A DNA stretch of 8,119 bases from Betaproteobacteria bacterium (GCA_003455595.1 DMQT01000219.1:17148-25266), one strand, 5' to 3'; positions 1 through 6,371 are shown, counted from the first letter of the stretch. Notes: generated by a model not told the origin, from the letters alone. Translations and numbers: made by a program.

Positions 1-163
1 TCACAACCTTGCGGCCGCGATAGAAACCATTCGGGCTGATGTGATGACGCAAATGCACTTCACCGGTGGTCGGCTCAATGGCCAACGGCGGGTTGGTCAG
101 GAAGTCGTGCGAACGGTGCATACCACGTTTGGAAGGGGATTTTTTATTCTGCTGAACAGCCAT
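1..163 (-). CDS. rpmF: 50S ribosomal protein L32 (3' end cut by window edge)
   Basis: Structural protein of the large ribosomal subunit. The 54 visible residues begin [20 protein letters not shown] and continue with the L32 hallmarks: a Ser/Lys/Arg-rich N-terminus, then [20 protein letters not shown] and GFYRGRKVV. The reading frame is still open at base 1, so only the last few residues, usually a short basic tail, are missing. The ATG at 163 is preceded by a GGAG Shine-Dalgarno core (171-174) with 7-nt spacing. It lies 21 nt after the yceD stop codon, and yceD-rpmF co-transcription is the conserved arrangement in proteobacteria. No local promoter is visible, so expression probably comes from the promoter upstream of yceD. 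Identification is close to certain. Confidence 0.97.
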   Translation of the reverse strand, partial: MAVQQNKKSPSKRGMHRSHDFLTNPPLAIEPTTGEVHLRHHISPNGFYRGRKVV

Positions 164-184
164 TTCAATACTCCAATCAAAAAT

Positions 185-688
185 TCAATTTTTTTGTTTC
201 AATGCAGCCAGAACTGCAAAAGGGTTAGGCCGTTTGCTGCTGACAGTATCTATTGTCGGCGCTGGACATGTATTTCCGCTATGGCTGGGCGATATCGGTA
301 GCGCCAGCAGCGCTTCTTCTTCGATCCACTCCATCCAGTCAAACTGTTCATCGGCGAGCATCGCATCTTCCAAGCCATCAGCTTCGCGATCCCACGCACT
401 CAGTTCAGCCTCATGCCGTGCCAACCAAATCTGAGCCTTCACCACCAGCGCACAAACACTACCCTGCAAACAGCGCTGACATTGCATGCTGACATCAGCA
501 TGCAACTCCAACTTCAGGAACCGGCGCCGCATGCGCCCTACGCCGCCTGTTATCCGGTAGTGCAACTCACCTGCGGGATCAGCCAATGCATCGCTCAAAC
601 GTGTAAAGTCACGCAGTGCGATTGCACCTTCCAATACCCTAGCGTCTTGCGCAAAGGCAAGACAGTCAATGACCGTCTGTTCCGACAT
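185..688 (-). CDS. yceD: YceD family protein (DUF177), 23S rRNA accumulation protein
   Basis: This 167-residue protein belongs to the YceD/DUF177 family, whose bacterial and plant members affect 23S rRNA accumulation or 50S biogenesis; the biochemical activity is not settled. Visible family marks are the central CQRCL motif (C70, C73, then C79), an acidic stretch ending in EWIEEEALLALPISP (about 119-134), and the C-terminal RPNPFAVLAALK. The ATG at 688 is the only credible start: the same frame stays open for another 720 nt antisense to pycA, but no ATG, GTG or TTG lies in the stretch just upstream. No Shine-Dalgarno sequence precedes the ATG, and a strong promoter places the predicted transcript start only a few bases before it, suggesting a leaderless mRNA. 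It sits directly upstream of rpmF, as in other proteobacteria. Confidence 0.93.
   Translation of the reverse strand: MSEQTVIDCLAFAQDARVLEGAIALRDFTRLSDALADPAGELHYRITGGVGRMRRRFLKLELHADVSMQCQRCLQGSVCALVVKAQIWLARHEAELSAWDREADGLEDAMLADEQFDWMEWIEEEALLALPISPSHSGNTCPAPTIDTVSSKRPNPFAVLAALKQKN
482..505. repeat. Perfect inverted repeat, 11-bp arms with 2-bp centre, inside yceD
   Basis: Arms TTGCATGCTGA and TCAGCATGCAA flank the dinucleotide CA; symmetry stops immediately outside (A481 against C506). On the yceD strand the 24 bp are exactly codons 62-69, ending just before the first cysteine of the CQRC motif. As RNA it could fold into a 10-bp stem with a 4-nt loop; as DNA it is a dyad that could bind a dimeric protein. 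It has no T-tract, so it is not an intrinsic terminator. The repeat is read directly from the sequence; any function is unknown. Confidence 0.75.
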
Positions 689-697
689 AAGCCGCGC

Positions 698-726
698 ATG
701 ATATAATTTTCGACTTGTGTTGTCAA
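698..726 (-). promoter_or_regulatory. Sigma-70 promoter for yceD-rpmF
   Basis: On the minus strand there is a perfect -35 TTGACA (726-721), a 17-bp spacer and a -10 TATCAT (703-698) that matches five of six consensus bases. The predicted transcription start falls at about 691-693, only 3-5 nt before the yceD ATG at 688. That leaves no room for a ribosome binding site and implies an almost leaderless message. The -10 overlaps the -10 of the divergent plus-strand promoter. Confidence 0.75.
699..707 (+). promoter_or_regulatory. Extended -10 promoter for the pycA-pycB-yceF operon
   Basis: The sequence TGATATAAT is a perfect extended -10 element (TG, one base, TATAAT at 702-707). No good -35 is seen 16-18 bp upstream, which fits the extended -10 class. 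The predicted start near 713-714 would give a leader of about 29-30 nt before the GTG of pycA. The core overlaps the -10 hexamer of the minus-strand promoter, so both may not be occupied at once. Confidence 0.6.
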
Positions 727-742
727 AATAAGGCTTCGCCGC

Positions 743-2161
743 GTGATCAAGAAAATCCTCATAGCCAATCGGGGCGAAATTGCTGTGCGTATCGTACGCG
801 CCTGCTCCGAATTGGGTATTACCTCCGTGGCTATATATACCGACGCAGATCGGCATGCGCTCCACGTCAAAAAAGCCGACAAAGCCTATAACATTGGCTC
901 TGATCCAGTACAGGGATATTTGAACGCACATAATATAGTCAACCTGGCGGTCGCCAGTGGCTGTGACGCGCTCCATCCTGGCTATGGCTTCCTGTCTGAA
1001 AATCCAATGCTGGCAGAAATCTGCGCGCGGCGCGGCATCAAATTCATCGGCCCCAACGCTGATGTCATCAGCATGATGGGCGACAAGATCCAGGCACGCA
1101 AAGCCATGATCAAGGCTGGTATCCCGGTTATTCCGGGCAGTGAGCATAATCTGGTAAACGTTGAAGAAGCGCGCGTACTGGCCGGCCATATTGGCTATCC
1201 GGTCATGCTCAAAGCCACTAACGGCGGTGGCGGTCGCGGCATTCGGCGCTGCGATTCCGAAGCTGAATTGCTGAAAAATTATGACCGTGTGGTATCTGAA
1301 GCCGGCAAAGCATTCGGCAAACCTGAAGTATTCATGGAAAAGTGCGTGGTGAATCCCAAGCACATTGAAGTCCAGGTCATGGCCGACAGTTTCGGCAACA
1401 CCATTCACCTGTTTGAGCGCGATTGCTCGATCCAGCGACGCAATCAGAAACTGATCGAAATCGCGCCTTCACCCCAGCTGACTGAAGCGCAGCGTCAGTA
1501 TATCGGCAAGTTAGCGGTACGCGCTGCCAAGGCTGTGGGCTATGAAAACGCTGGTACCGTTGAATTCCTGCTGGATACTGACAATCAGTTCTACTTCATG
1601 GAAATGAATACCCGGTTGCAGGTCGAGCACACCATTACCGAGGCCATTACCGGGGTGGACATTGTGCAGGAGCAGATTCGCATTGCTGCTGGCCAGGTGC
1701 TGCAATACAAACAGGAAGACGTGCATTATCGCGGCTTCGCGATGGAATTCCGCATCAACGCAGAAGACCCGAAAAACGGCTTTCTGCCCAGTTTTGGCCG
1801 GATAACACGTTACTACGCCCCAGGCGGTCCGGGTGTTCGCACTGATGCCGCCATGTACAGCGGCTATGTGATTCCACCCTACTACGATTCGATGTGCGCC
1901 AAGCTCACGGTATGGAACTTGAATTGGGAAAGCGTGATGGAACGCGGTCGCCGTGCGCTAAATGACATGGTGGTATATGGTGTCAAAACAACGATTCCAT
2001 ATTATCTTGAAATCCTGAAAAACCCGGATTTCCGCAGTGGCCGTTTTAATACCTCGTTCGTGGATACTCACCCCGAACTGGTAAACTACGCCGTACGCCA
2101 GCCGCCCGAGATGATCGCAGCAGCCATATCTGCCGCCATCGCCGCACACAACGGCTTGTAA
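743..2161 (+). CDS. pycA: Pyruvate carboxylase subunit A (biotin carboxylase, ATP-grasp)
   Basis: A 472-residue biotin carboxylase that uses ATP and bicarbonate to carboxylate the biotin carried by PycB. Landmarks are KILIANRGEIAVRI at the N-terminus, Lys157 and the glycine-rich ATP loop GGGGRGIR (161-168), HIEVQV at 207-212, Glu274, the metal-binding and active-site run MEMNTRLQVEH (286-296), and Arg337 in EFRINAEDP. These fall one residue below the E. coli AccC numbering as I recall it, and no key residue is missing. AccC of acetyl-CoA carboxylase is the near alternative. The QVEHTITE wording and the adjacent gene for a carboxyltransferase-biotinyl protein favour pyruvate carboxylase. The start is GTG at 743, with a weak AAGG 9 nt upstream. 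Confidence 0.92.
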   Translation: MIKKILIANRGEIAVRIVRACSELGITSVAIYTDADRHALHVKKADKAYNIGSDPVQGYLNAHNIVNLAVASGCDALHPGYGFLSENPMLAEICARRGIKFIGPNADVISMMGDKIQARKAMIKAGIPVIPGSEHNLVNVEEARVLAGHIGYPVMLKATNGGGGRGIRRCDSEAELLKNYDRVVSEAGKAFGKPEVFMEKCVVNPKHIEVQVMADSFGNTIHLFERDCSIQRRNQKLIEIAPSPQLTEAQRQYIGKLAVRAAKAVGYENAGTVEFLLDTDNQFYFMEMNTRLQVEHTITEAITGVDIVQEQIRIAAGQVLQYKQEDVHYRGFAMEFRINAEDPKNGFLPSFGRITRYYAPGGPGVRTDAAMYSGYVIPPYYDSMCAKLTVWNLNWESVMERGRRALNDMVVYGVKTTIPYYLEILKNPDFRSGRFNTSFVDTHPELVNYAVRQPPEMIAAAISAAIAAHNGL

Positions 2162-2190
2162 CCCGTTTAACTCAACAGACTGCACCGAAC

Positions 2191-4041
2191 ATGCCAAAAG
2201 TATTCGTTACCGACCTCGTCCTGCGTGACGGCCACCAATCCCTCATTGCCACGCGCATGCGTACTGAACACATGCTGCCGATCTGCGCCAAACTTGACAG
2301 CGTTGGCTTCTGGTCGCTCGAAGCCTGGGGCGGTGCCACGTTTGACGCCTGCGTGCGCTTCTTGCGCGAAGACCCTTGGGAACGCCTGAGAAAATTGCGC
2401 AAAGCCTTGCCCAATACGCCGATCCAGATGTTGTTGCGTGGGCAGAATCTGCTCGGTTATCGCCATTATGCCGACGACATGGTACGCGCTTTCGTGCAGA
2501 AATCCGCCGACAATGGCGTCGATGTGTTCCGCATTTTTGATGCCATGAATGACTTGCGCAACATGCAGGTTTCCATCGCGGCTGTAAAAAAAGCCGGTAA
2601 ACATGCAGAGGGCGCAATCTCCTACACCACCAGTCCAGTGCACAATATCCCGCACTTTGTGACGCTGGCCAAAGGCTTGGCGGATTACGGTTGCGACACC
2701 ATTGCCATCAAGGATATGGCAGGTCTGTTGACGCCGACGGCCGCGTTTGATCTGGTCAAGGCCGTACGCGAAGCCACCGGATTACCGGTGCATACTCACA
2801 GCCATGCCACATCCGGCCTGGCCAGCATGGCGCACCTGAAAGCCATCGAGGCCGGTGCCAGCATTATCGACACCTGCAACTCCGCGTTTTCGGAAGGTGC
2901 CAGCCACCCCACCACAGAAAGCATGGTCGCCGCGCTGGCGGGTACCGAGTACGACACCGGCTTGAGCTTGCCATTGCTGGAAGAAATCGCTGCCTATTTC
3001 CGTGAAGTACGGAAACTCTATTGGCAATTCGAAAGCGCCTTCACCGGCGTAGACCCGCGCGTGCTGATTAGCCAGGTACCGGGCGGCATGATCTCCAATT
3101 TGTCCAACCAGCTCAAGGAACAAGGCTCGCTCGACCGCATGGACGAAGTCCTGATGGAAATTCCGCGGGTGCGCGAAGACCTCGGTTACCCTCCGCTGGT
3201 CACGCCAACATCGCAAATCGTCGGGAGCCAGGCGGTCATCAACGTGTTAACCGGCGGCCGTTACAAGACCATCACCAACGAAGTCAAACTCTATCTGCAA
3301 GGCCGTTACGGCCAGGCACCCGGCGAAGTCAACTCACAGGTATTGAATCTGGCCATAGGCGAACAGGACGTCATCACCTGTCGCCCGGCCGACCTGATCC
3401 CGGACGAACTGGACAAGCTACGGGGTGAAATCGAGGGGCTCACCAAATCAGAAGAGGATGTTCTGACCTATGCCATGTTCCCGGATTTGGGTCGCACGTT
3501 CCTGCAGGAACGCAATGCAGGTAGTCTGGCACCCGAACCGCTACGGACCGCCGGTGAAAAAAACGCGACGACACAAACCCGCTCTGCGGCCGACGAATTC
3601 CGCATTACCCTGCATGGCGAAACCTATCACATCCGCCTCACTGGCACAGGGCACGGTTCACAAGCAGAGCGTCCTTACTATGTGTCAGTCGATGGCGTAA
3701 CCGAAGAAGTCCTGGTTGAAGCGCTCAACGAAGTCGAAATCAACACTGGCAGTGACAATGCGCCCAAGCTTAAATCGGGAGGTAGCAAGTCGCCGGCGAG
3801 CGGACGCCCACGTCCTAGCCATGTAGGCCACGTTACCACCGCTATGCCAGGCAATATTGTCGATGTACTGGTCACCACCGGCCAAAAAGTCAAAGCAGGC
3901 GATCCGGTATTGGTAATTGAAGCCATGAAAATGGAAAACGAAATTCAGGCTTCCATTGCCGGTACCGTGATTACCCTGTTCGTTGTCAAAGGCGATGCGG
4001 TGACGCCAGATCAAGCTCTGCTCGAAATTCAGCCTGATTGA
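2191..4041 (+). CDS. pycB: Pyruvate carboxylase subunit B (carboxyltransferase and biotinyl domains; OadA-like)
   Basis: A 616-residue protein that transfers CO2 from carboxybiotin to pyruvate, giving oxaloacetate. The N-terminal TIM-barrel carboxyltransferase domain shows LRDGHQS (metal ligand Asp13), FRIFDAMND (113-121), the expected carbamylated Lys174 in IKDMAG, and metal ligands His203 and His205 in HTHSHATSG. A conserved PYC/OadA middle region follows to about residue 480. A Gly/Ser/Pro-rich linker (about 525-547) leads to a biotinyl domain with EAMKMEN, biotin on Lys580 (codon 3928-3930). It resembles the alpha subunit of oxaloacetate decarboxylase, but no membrane OadB or OadG is present and the partner is a biotin carboxylase, so an anaplerotic role is preferred. 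It starts 29 nt after pycA without a clear Shine-Dalgarno sequence; its TGA overlaps the next start. Confidence 0.92.
   Translation: MPKVFVTDLVLRDGHQSLIATRMRTEHMLPICAKLDSVGFWSLEAWGGATFDACVRFLREDPWERLRKLRKALPNTPIQMLLRGQNLLGYRHYADDMVRAFVQKSADNGVDVFRIFDAMNDLRNMQVSIAAVKKAGKHAEGAISYTTSPVHNIPHFVTLAKGLADYGCDTIAIKDMAGLLTPTAAFDLVKAVREATGLPVHTHSHATSGLASMAHLKAIEAGASIIDTCNSAFSEGASHPTTESMVAALAGTEYDTGLSLPLLEEIAAYFREVRKLYWQFESAFTGVDPRVLISQVPGGMISNLSNQLKEQGSLDRMDEVLMEIPRVREDLGYPPLVTPTSQIVGSQAVINVLTGGRYKTITNEVKLYLQGRYGQAPGEVNSQVLNLAIGEQDVITCRPADLIPDELDKLRGEIEGLTKSEEDVLTYAMFPDLGRTFLQERNAGSLAPEPLRTAGEKNATTQTRSAADEFRITLHGETYHIRLTGTGHGSQAERPYYVSVDGVTEEVLVEALNEVEINTGSDNAPKLKSGGSKSPASGRPRPSHVGHVTTAMPGNIVDVLVTTGQKVKAGDPVLVIEAMKMENEIQASIAGTVITLFVVKGDAVTPDQALLEIQPD
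3497..3512. repeat. 16-bp perfect palindrome within pycB
   Basis: CGTTCCTGCAGGAACG reads the same on both strands around a CTGCAG centre; symmetry ends at 3496/3513. It encodes part of a conserved GRTFLQER segment of pycB, so coding constraint may explain it. One such palindrome in a window of this length is not very unlikely by chance, and no function is claimed. Confidence 0.5.
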
Positions 4042-4643
4042 GCATATTGCAGACACGTGCGCTACAGCTGATACTGGCCTCCACCTCGCCATATCGGCGT
4101 GAACTATTACAGCGTCTGCAAGTTCCGTTTGAGGTAGTCGCACCCGAAGTCGATGAAACACCGTTGCCGCACGAAACGCCTGAGGCGACCGCAGTGCGCC
4201 TGTCACAGCTCAAGGCACGCGCGGTACAAACTGCATATCCAAACGCGCTGATTATCGGCTCGGATCAAGTTGCCACGGTGGACGGGCTTCAGCTTGGCAA
4301 ACCCGGTACGCATCAACGGGCGGTCGAGCAACTGAGTCTGATGGCAGGCAAGAGCGTGGTATTCCACACTGCCTTATCGCTCTACAACAGCGCCAGCGGC
4401 AGCATGCAGACCGCTTGTGTGCCGACTACGGTGCATCTACGCCCGCTCACTGCGTCCCAGATCGAATCTTATCTACGCAAGGATGAACCTTATAACTGTG
4501 CAGGAAGCGCCCGCATAGAAACCTTGGGTATCGCCGTCATCAGCAAACTGGAAAGTGATGATCCCAACGCGCTGATTGGCTTACCGCTGATTACGCTGAC
4601 CCAGATGCTGGCAAATGAAGGACTGGATGTACTGACCTGGTAG
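4038..4643 (+). CDS. yceF: Maf/YceF family nucleotide pyrophosphatase
   Basis: A Maf-superfamily nucleoside triphosphate pyrophosphatase of about 201 residues. E. coli YceF acts on 7-methyl-GTP, consistent with removing modified nucleotides. The diagnostic LILASTSPYRRELL (11-24), APEVDETP (35-42), IIGSDQV with the catalytic-type Asp76 (72-78), CAGSARIETLGI (154-165) and NALIGLPLI (177-185) match the YceF branch rather than the dTTP/UTP-specific Maf branch. A stop codon lies immediately before TTG 4038, so the start is this TTG, overlapping the pycB stop as TTGA, or the in-frame TTG at 4047. The overlap suggests translational coupling to pycB. In E. coli yceF sits next to yceD; here pycAB separates them. 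Confidence 0.92.
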   Translation: MSILQTRALQLILASTSPYRRELLQRLQVPFEVVAPEVDETPLPHETPEATAVRLSQLKARAVQTAYPNALIIGSDQVATVDGLQLGKPGTHQRAVEQLSLMAGKSVVFHTALSLYNSASGSMQTACVPTTVHLRPLTASQIESYLRKDEPYNCAGSARIETLGIAVISKLESDDPNALIGLPLITLTQMLANEGLDVLTW

Positions 4644-4693
4644 CGCAAGCGCAGCGAATGCCAAACGCCATGTATGGGAACTTAAGAAGGCCG

Positions 4694-5152
4694 TTACGGA
4701 ACTGTCGTAAGGGCGGGCGCAACTGGGTGGGCCGGCACTGACGGCCTGATTGGCTCACTGGCCTGCTGTTTTATTTCCCAACGGCGTTTGATTGCGGCAC
4801 GCTGCTCGGGCGACAAATGCTTGAGTTTTTTGTAATTCTCTCGTGCCTTCTTACGTTCTGCCTGGCTGAGCAATGCCCAGTTTTTAATACGTGCCTGAAA
4901 GCGTTGGCGTGCTTCAGGTTTCATGCTGGGATATTTTGCAGCCACCTCAAGTAAACGCACACGCTGTATTGCTGGCAAACCATTCCACTGCGTGGCCAAT
5001 GGCGCCAGAATTTGCTGTTGTGTCGGCGTCATGGCGTGCCACTCAATGGCCTGTTCTTTACCAACTGATTGCGCTGCCCCTCTAGCCATGGCTACAGGTG
5101 AGCAACACAGTAGCAGCCAGACTATTGCCCGGAAGAGGAATTTTTTAGCCAT
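4694..5152 (-). CDS. Secreted DUF3106 family protein
   Basis: A 152-residue protein of unknown function that I assign to DUF3106 from its style and position. Residues 1-23 look like a Sec signal peptide: basic MAKKFLFR, hydrophobic AIVWLLLCC, and an AMA cleavage motif with mature protein from about 24. The double Cys is not a proper lipobox. The mature part is helical and rich in Gln, Arg and Lys, with spaced tryptophans (W38, W56, W92, W125) and the phrases KYPSMKPEARQRF and KHLSPEQRAAIKRRW. A Pro/Ala-rich tail closes it. This layout recalls helical periplasmic stress sensors, but that is only resemblance. The ATG at 5152 lies 31 nt inside the DUF3619 gene in another frame, with no clear Shine-Dalgarno sequence. 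It is the last gene of the minus-strand operon. Confidence 0.82.
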   Translation of the reverse strand: MAKKFLFRAIVWLLLCCSPVAMARGAAQSVGKEQAIEWHAMTPTQQQILAPLATQWNGLPAIQRVRLLEVAAKYPSMKPEARQRFQARIKNWALLSQAERKKARENYKKLKHLSPEQRAAIKRRWEIKQQASEPIRPSVPAHPVAPALTTVP

Positions 5153-5505
5153 TGCGTGAAGTGATTATCCAGATAGGCGTGCACGGGCAAATCGTCCGTT
5201 AATAGGGCAGCATCAATATCAGCCTGGTCGTCTGCGGGTTGGGGCAGCATCTGCCAGACCCCAAGCATGCTGAGCAGCAGAGCAATAAAGATCGCACCCA
5301 CAACGACAGTGCGATGCTGGGAAAACCAGGAATGACGGTGCAAAAGGTTACCCGAACGCCCGACTTCGGCAGGCTGCTGCGAAACCGCACGCGCGACTGC
5401 CAAATGGCGCGCTGTGCGCAGACCCAATGCCGCCTTGGTACTGATGTTATCTACATCAGCATTCAATAAAGCAACCAGTTTATTTGAGAAATCATTTTCA
5501 TTCAT
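5122..5505 (-). CDS. DUF3619 family single-pass membrane protein, candidate anti-sigma factor
   Basis: A 127-residue protein with a cytoplasmic N-terminal part (about 1-64), one transmembrane segment (about 66-86, VVVGAIFIALLLSMLGVW) and a short acidic periplasmic tail containing DDLPVHAYLDNHFTQWL, a pattern I associate with DUF3619. It has no signal peptide, so an N-in, C-out orientation is expected. Its ATG overlaps the sigma factor stop as ATGA, with a G-run (minus-strand GGGGGG) just upstream as a possible ribosome binding site. Coupling to an ECF sigma factor and this topology suggest an anti-sigma role by inference; I see no zinc-binding anti-sigma HxxxCxxC motif. Its 3' end overlaps the DUF3106 gene by 31 nt. 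Confidence 0.82.
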   Translation of the reverse strand: MNENDFSNKLVALLNADVDNISTKAALGLRTARHLAVARAVSQQPAEVGRSGNLLHRHSWFSQHRTVVVGAIFIALLLSMLGVWQMLPQPADDQADIDAALLTDDLPVHAYLDNHFTQWLKNSSSGQ

Positions 5506-6065
5506 AACGTTACCCCCCGACTTTCAAGATACTTGGAGAGCGCGTGAACCGCCCGCGAACAGTGCGTCTTCACGCTTCCTTCTGAGCAACCCATTACCTT
5601 GGCTGTTTCTGCCGTATCCATCTCTTCCCAGTAACGCAACAAGAAGGCTTCGCGTTGACGTAGCGGCAACTTTTCCAGCGCCGTTTGCAATACACGCATG
5701 CGCTGACTGGCGTCTACTTGATGCACCGGGTCATCCGACTCGGCAGTGCTTTGGACATGCTCAATGCTGTCTGCATCTTCACTATGCGGATCCTGACCGG
5801 GCGCTATAAATGACAGCGCAGTAGTCCAGTAGTTGCGTACTTTTTGACGCCGAAAATAATCCCGTATGGTGTTTTGCAGTATGCGCTGGAACAACATGGG
5901 ATGCTCACTGGCAGGCCGGTCGGCGTATTTTTCAGCCAGCTTGAACATGCTGTCCTGCACAATATCCAACGCTGCCTGATCGTCGCGCACCGCAAACGCC
6001 GCCTGACGAAATGCGCGGCGCTCGACTTCCGCAAGAAAATTTGAAAGTTCTTCTGGAGTAGCCAC
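5502..6065 (-). CDS. ECF-type RNA polymerase sigma factor
   Basis: A 187-residue group 4 (ECF) sigma factor. Region 2 spans about 14-75, with AVRDDQAALDIVQDSMFKLA and FQRILQNTIRDYFRRQKVR for core binding and -10 recognition. An acidic linker (about 88-118) separates it from region 4 (about 125-182), where LPLRQREAFLLRYWEEM and the helix-turn-helix MGCSEGSVKTHCSRAVHAL read the -35. Regions 1 and 3 are absent, as expected. The start is GTG at 6065: an in-frame stop lies 30 nt upstream, at the end of rof, with no ATG between them. The following DUF3619 gene overlaps by 4 nt. The regulon cannot be told from this sequence, and no autoregulatory ECF promoter was recognised upstream, within rof. Confidence 0.94.
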   Translation of the reverse strand: MATPEELSNFLAEVERRAFRQAAFAVRDDQAALDIVQDSMFKLAEKYADRPASEHPMLFQRILQNTIRDYFRRQKVRNYWTTALSFIAPGQDPHSEDADSIEHVQSTAESDDPVHQVDASQRMRVLQTALEKLPLRQREAFLLRYWEEMDTAETAKVMGCSEGSVKTHCSRAVHALSKYLESRGVTL

Positions 6066-6095
6066 AGTGGGAGACAGAATCGTAAAACGCAGCGC

Positions 6096-6371
6096 TTAAT
6101 CGGATGCTGTGTGGGTGCCAGCAAAAGGCTGCTCTGAAAAATCGAGTAGCCAGTCCAGCCGGAGTATTTCGCTATGCCCATCCTCGAAACGCGCGCTCAG
6201 CCATTCGGCAGCGTCGCGCGTCTCTACATCCAGCGGCAAGACCTTGACCGTAGCATGCATACCGTTAGTGTCCCGATAGCGCAACCACAGCGGTATGCGC
6301 TTGAGCACAGCGAACTCGAGCCGCTCGTGTTGCACACAGGCGATCGGCTGATACGGCGCCGTTATTCTCAA
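6096..6371 (-). CDS. rof: Rho-binding antiterminator, Rof family
   Basis: A 91-residue small acidic protein resembling E. coli Rof (YaeO), which binds transcription termination factor Rho and inhibits it. The shared pattern is YQPIACVQHERLEFAV (7-22), a central strand with basic and hydrophobic residues, then AEWLSARFEDG (55-65) and ILRLDWLLDFS (69-79), matching the YQPI-C...LE...E...LRLD-I--F layout of the family as I remember it. There is no ATG. The TTG at 6369-6371 overlaps the sppA stop as TTGA, so translation is probably coupled to sppA. The sigma factor gene starts 30 nt after its stop, in the same frame. The identification rests on remembered motif similarity and is good but not certain. 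Confidence 0.85.
   Translation of the reverse strand: MRITAPYQPIACVQHERLEFAVLKRIPLWLRYRDTNGMHATVKVLPLDVETRDAAEWLSARFEDGHSEILRLDWLLDFSEQPFAGTHTASD

Noticed and set aside
689..1408. The yceD frame stays open for 720 nt upstream, antisense to pycA, allowing a 407-residue ORF.
   Set aside because: The upstream part has no family resemblance, runs opposite a clearly real biotin carboxylase gene, and crosses the yceD promoter. Known YceD proteins are about the length obtained from the ATG at 688.
2167..2655. Antisense open frames over pycB (also near 2782-3216 and 3685-4206).
   Set aside because: They lie opposite a long gene with intact catalytic motifs, show no recognisable domains and are typical shadow frames.
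2775..2790. Inverted repeat CACCGG-ATTA-CCGGTG inside pycB.
   Set aside because: Six-base arms in conserved coding sequence are expected by chance, and nothing links it to regulation.
2191..4041. pycB as the alpha subunit of a sodium-pumping oxaloacetate decarboxylase.
   Set aside because: No oadB or oadG membrane subunit gene is present, and the gene directly follows a biotin carboxylase gene, the layout of two-subunit pyruvate carboxylase.
4643..4710. Possible terminator between the convergent yceF and DUF3106 genes: a GCGC-AA-GCGC repeat at 4643-4652 and a TTACG/CGTAA pair at 4694-4710.
   Set aside because: The arms are only 4-5 bp, the first loop is too small, and neither is followed by a T-tract on either strand.
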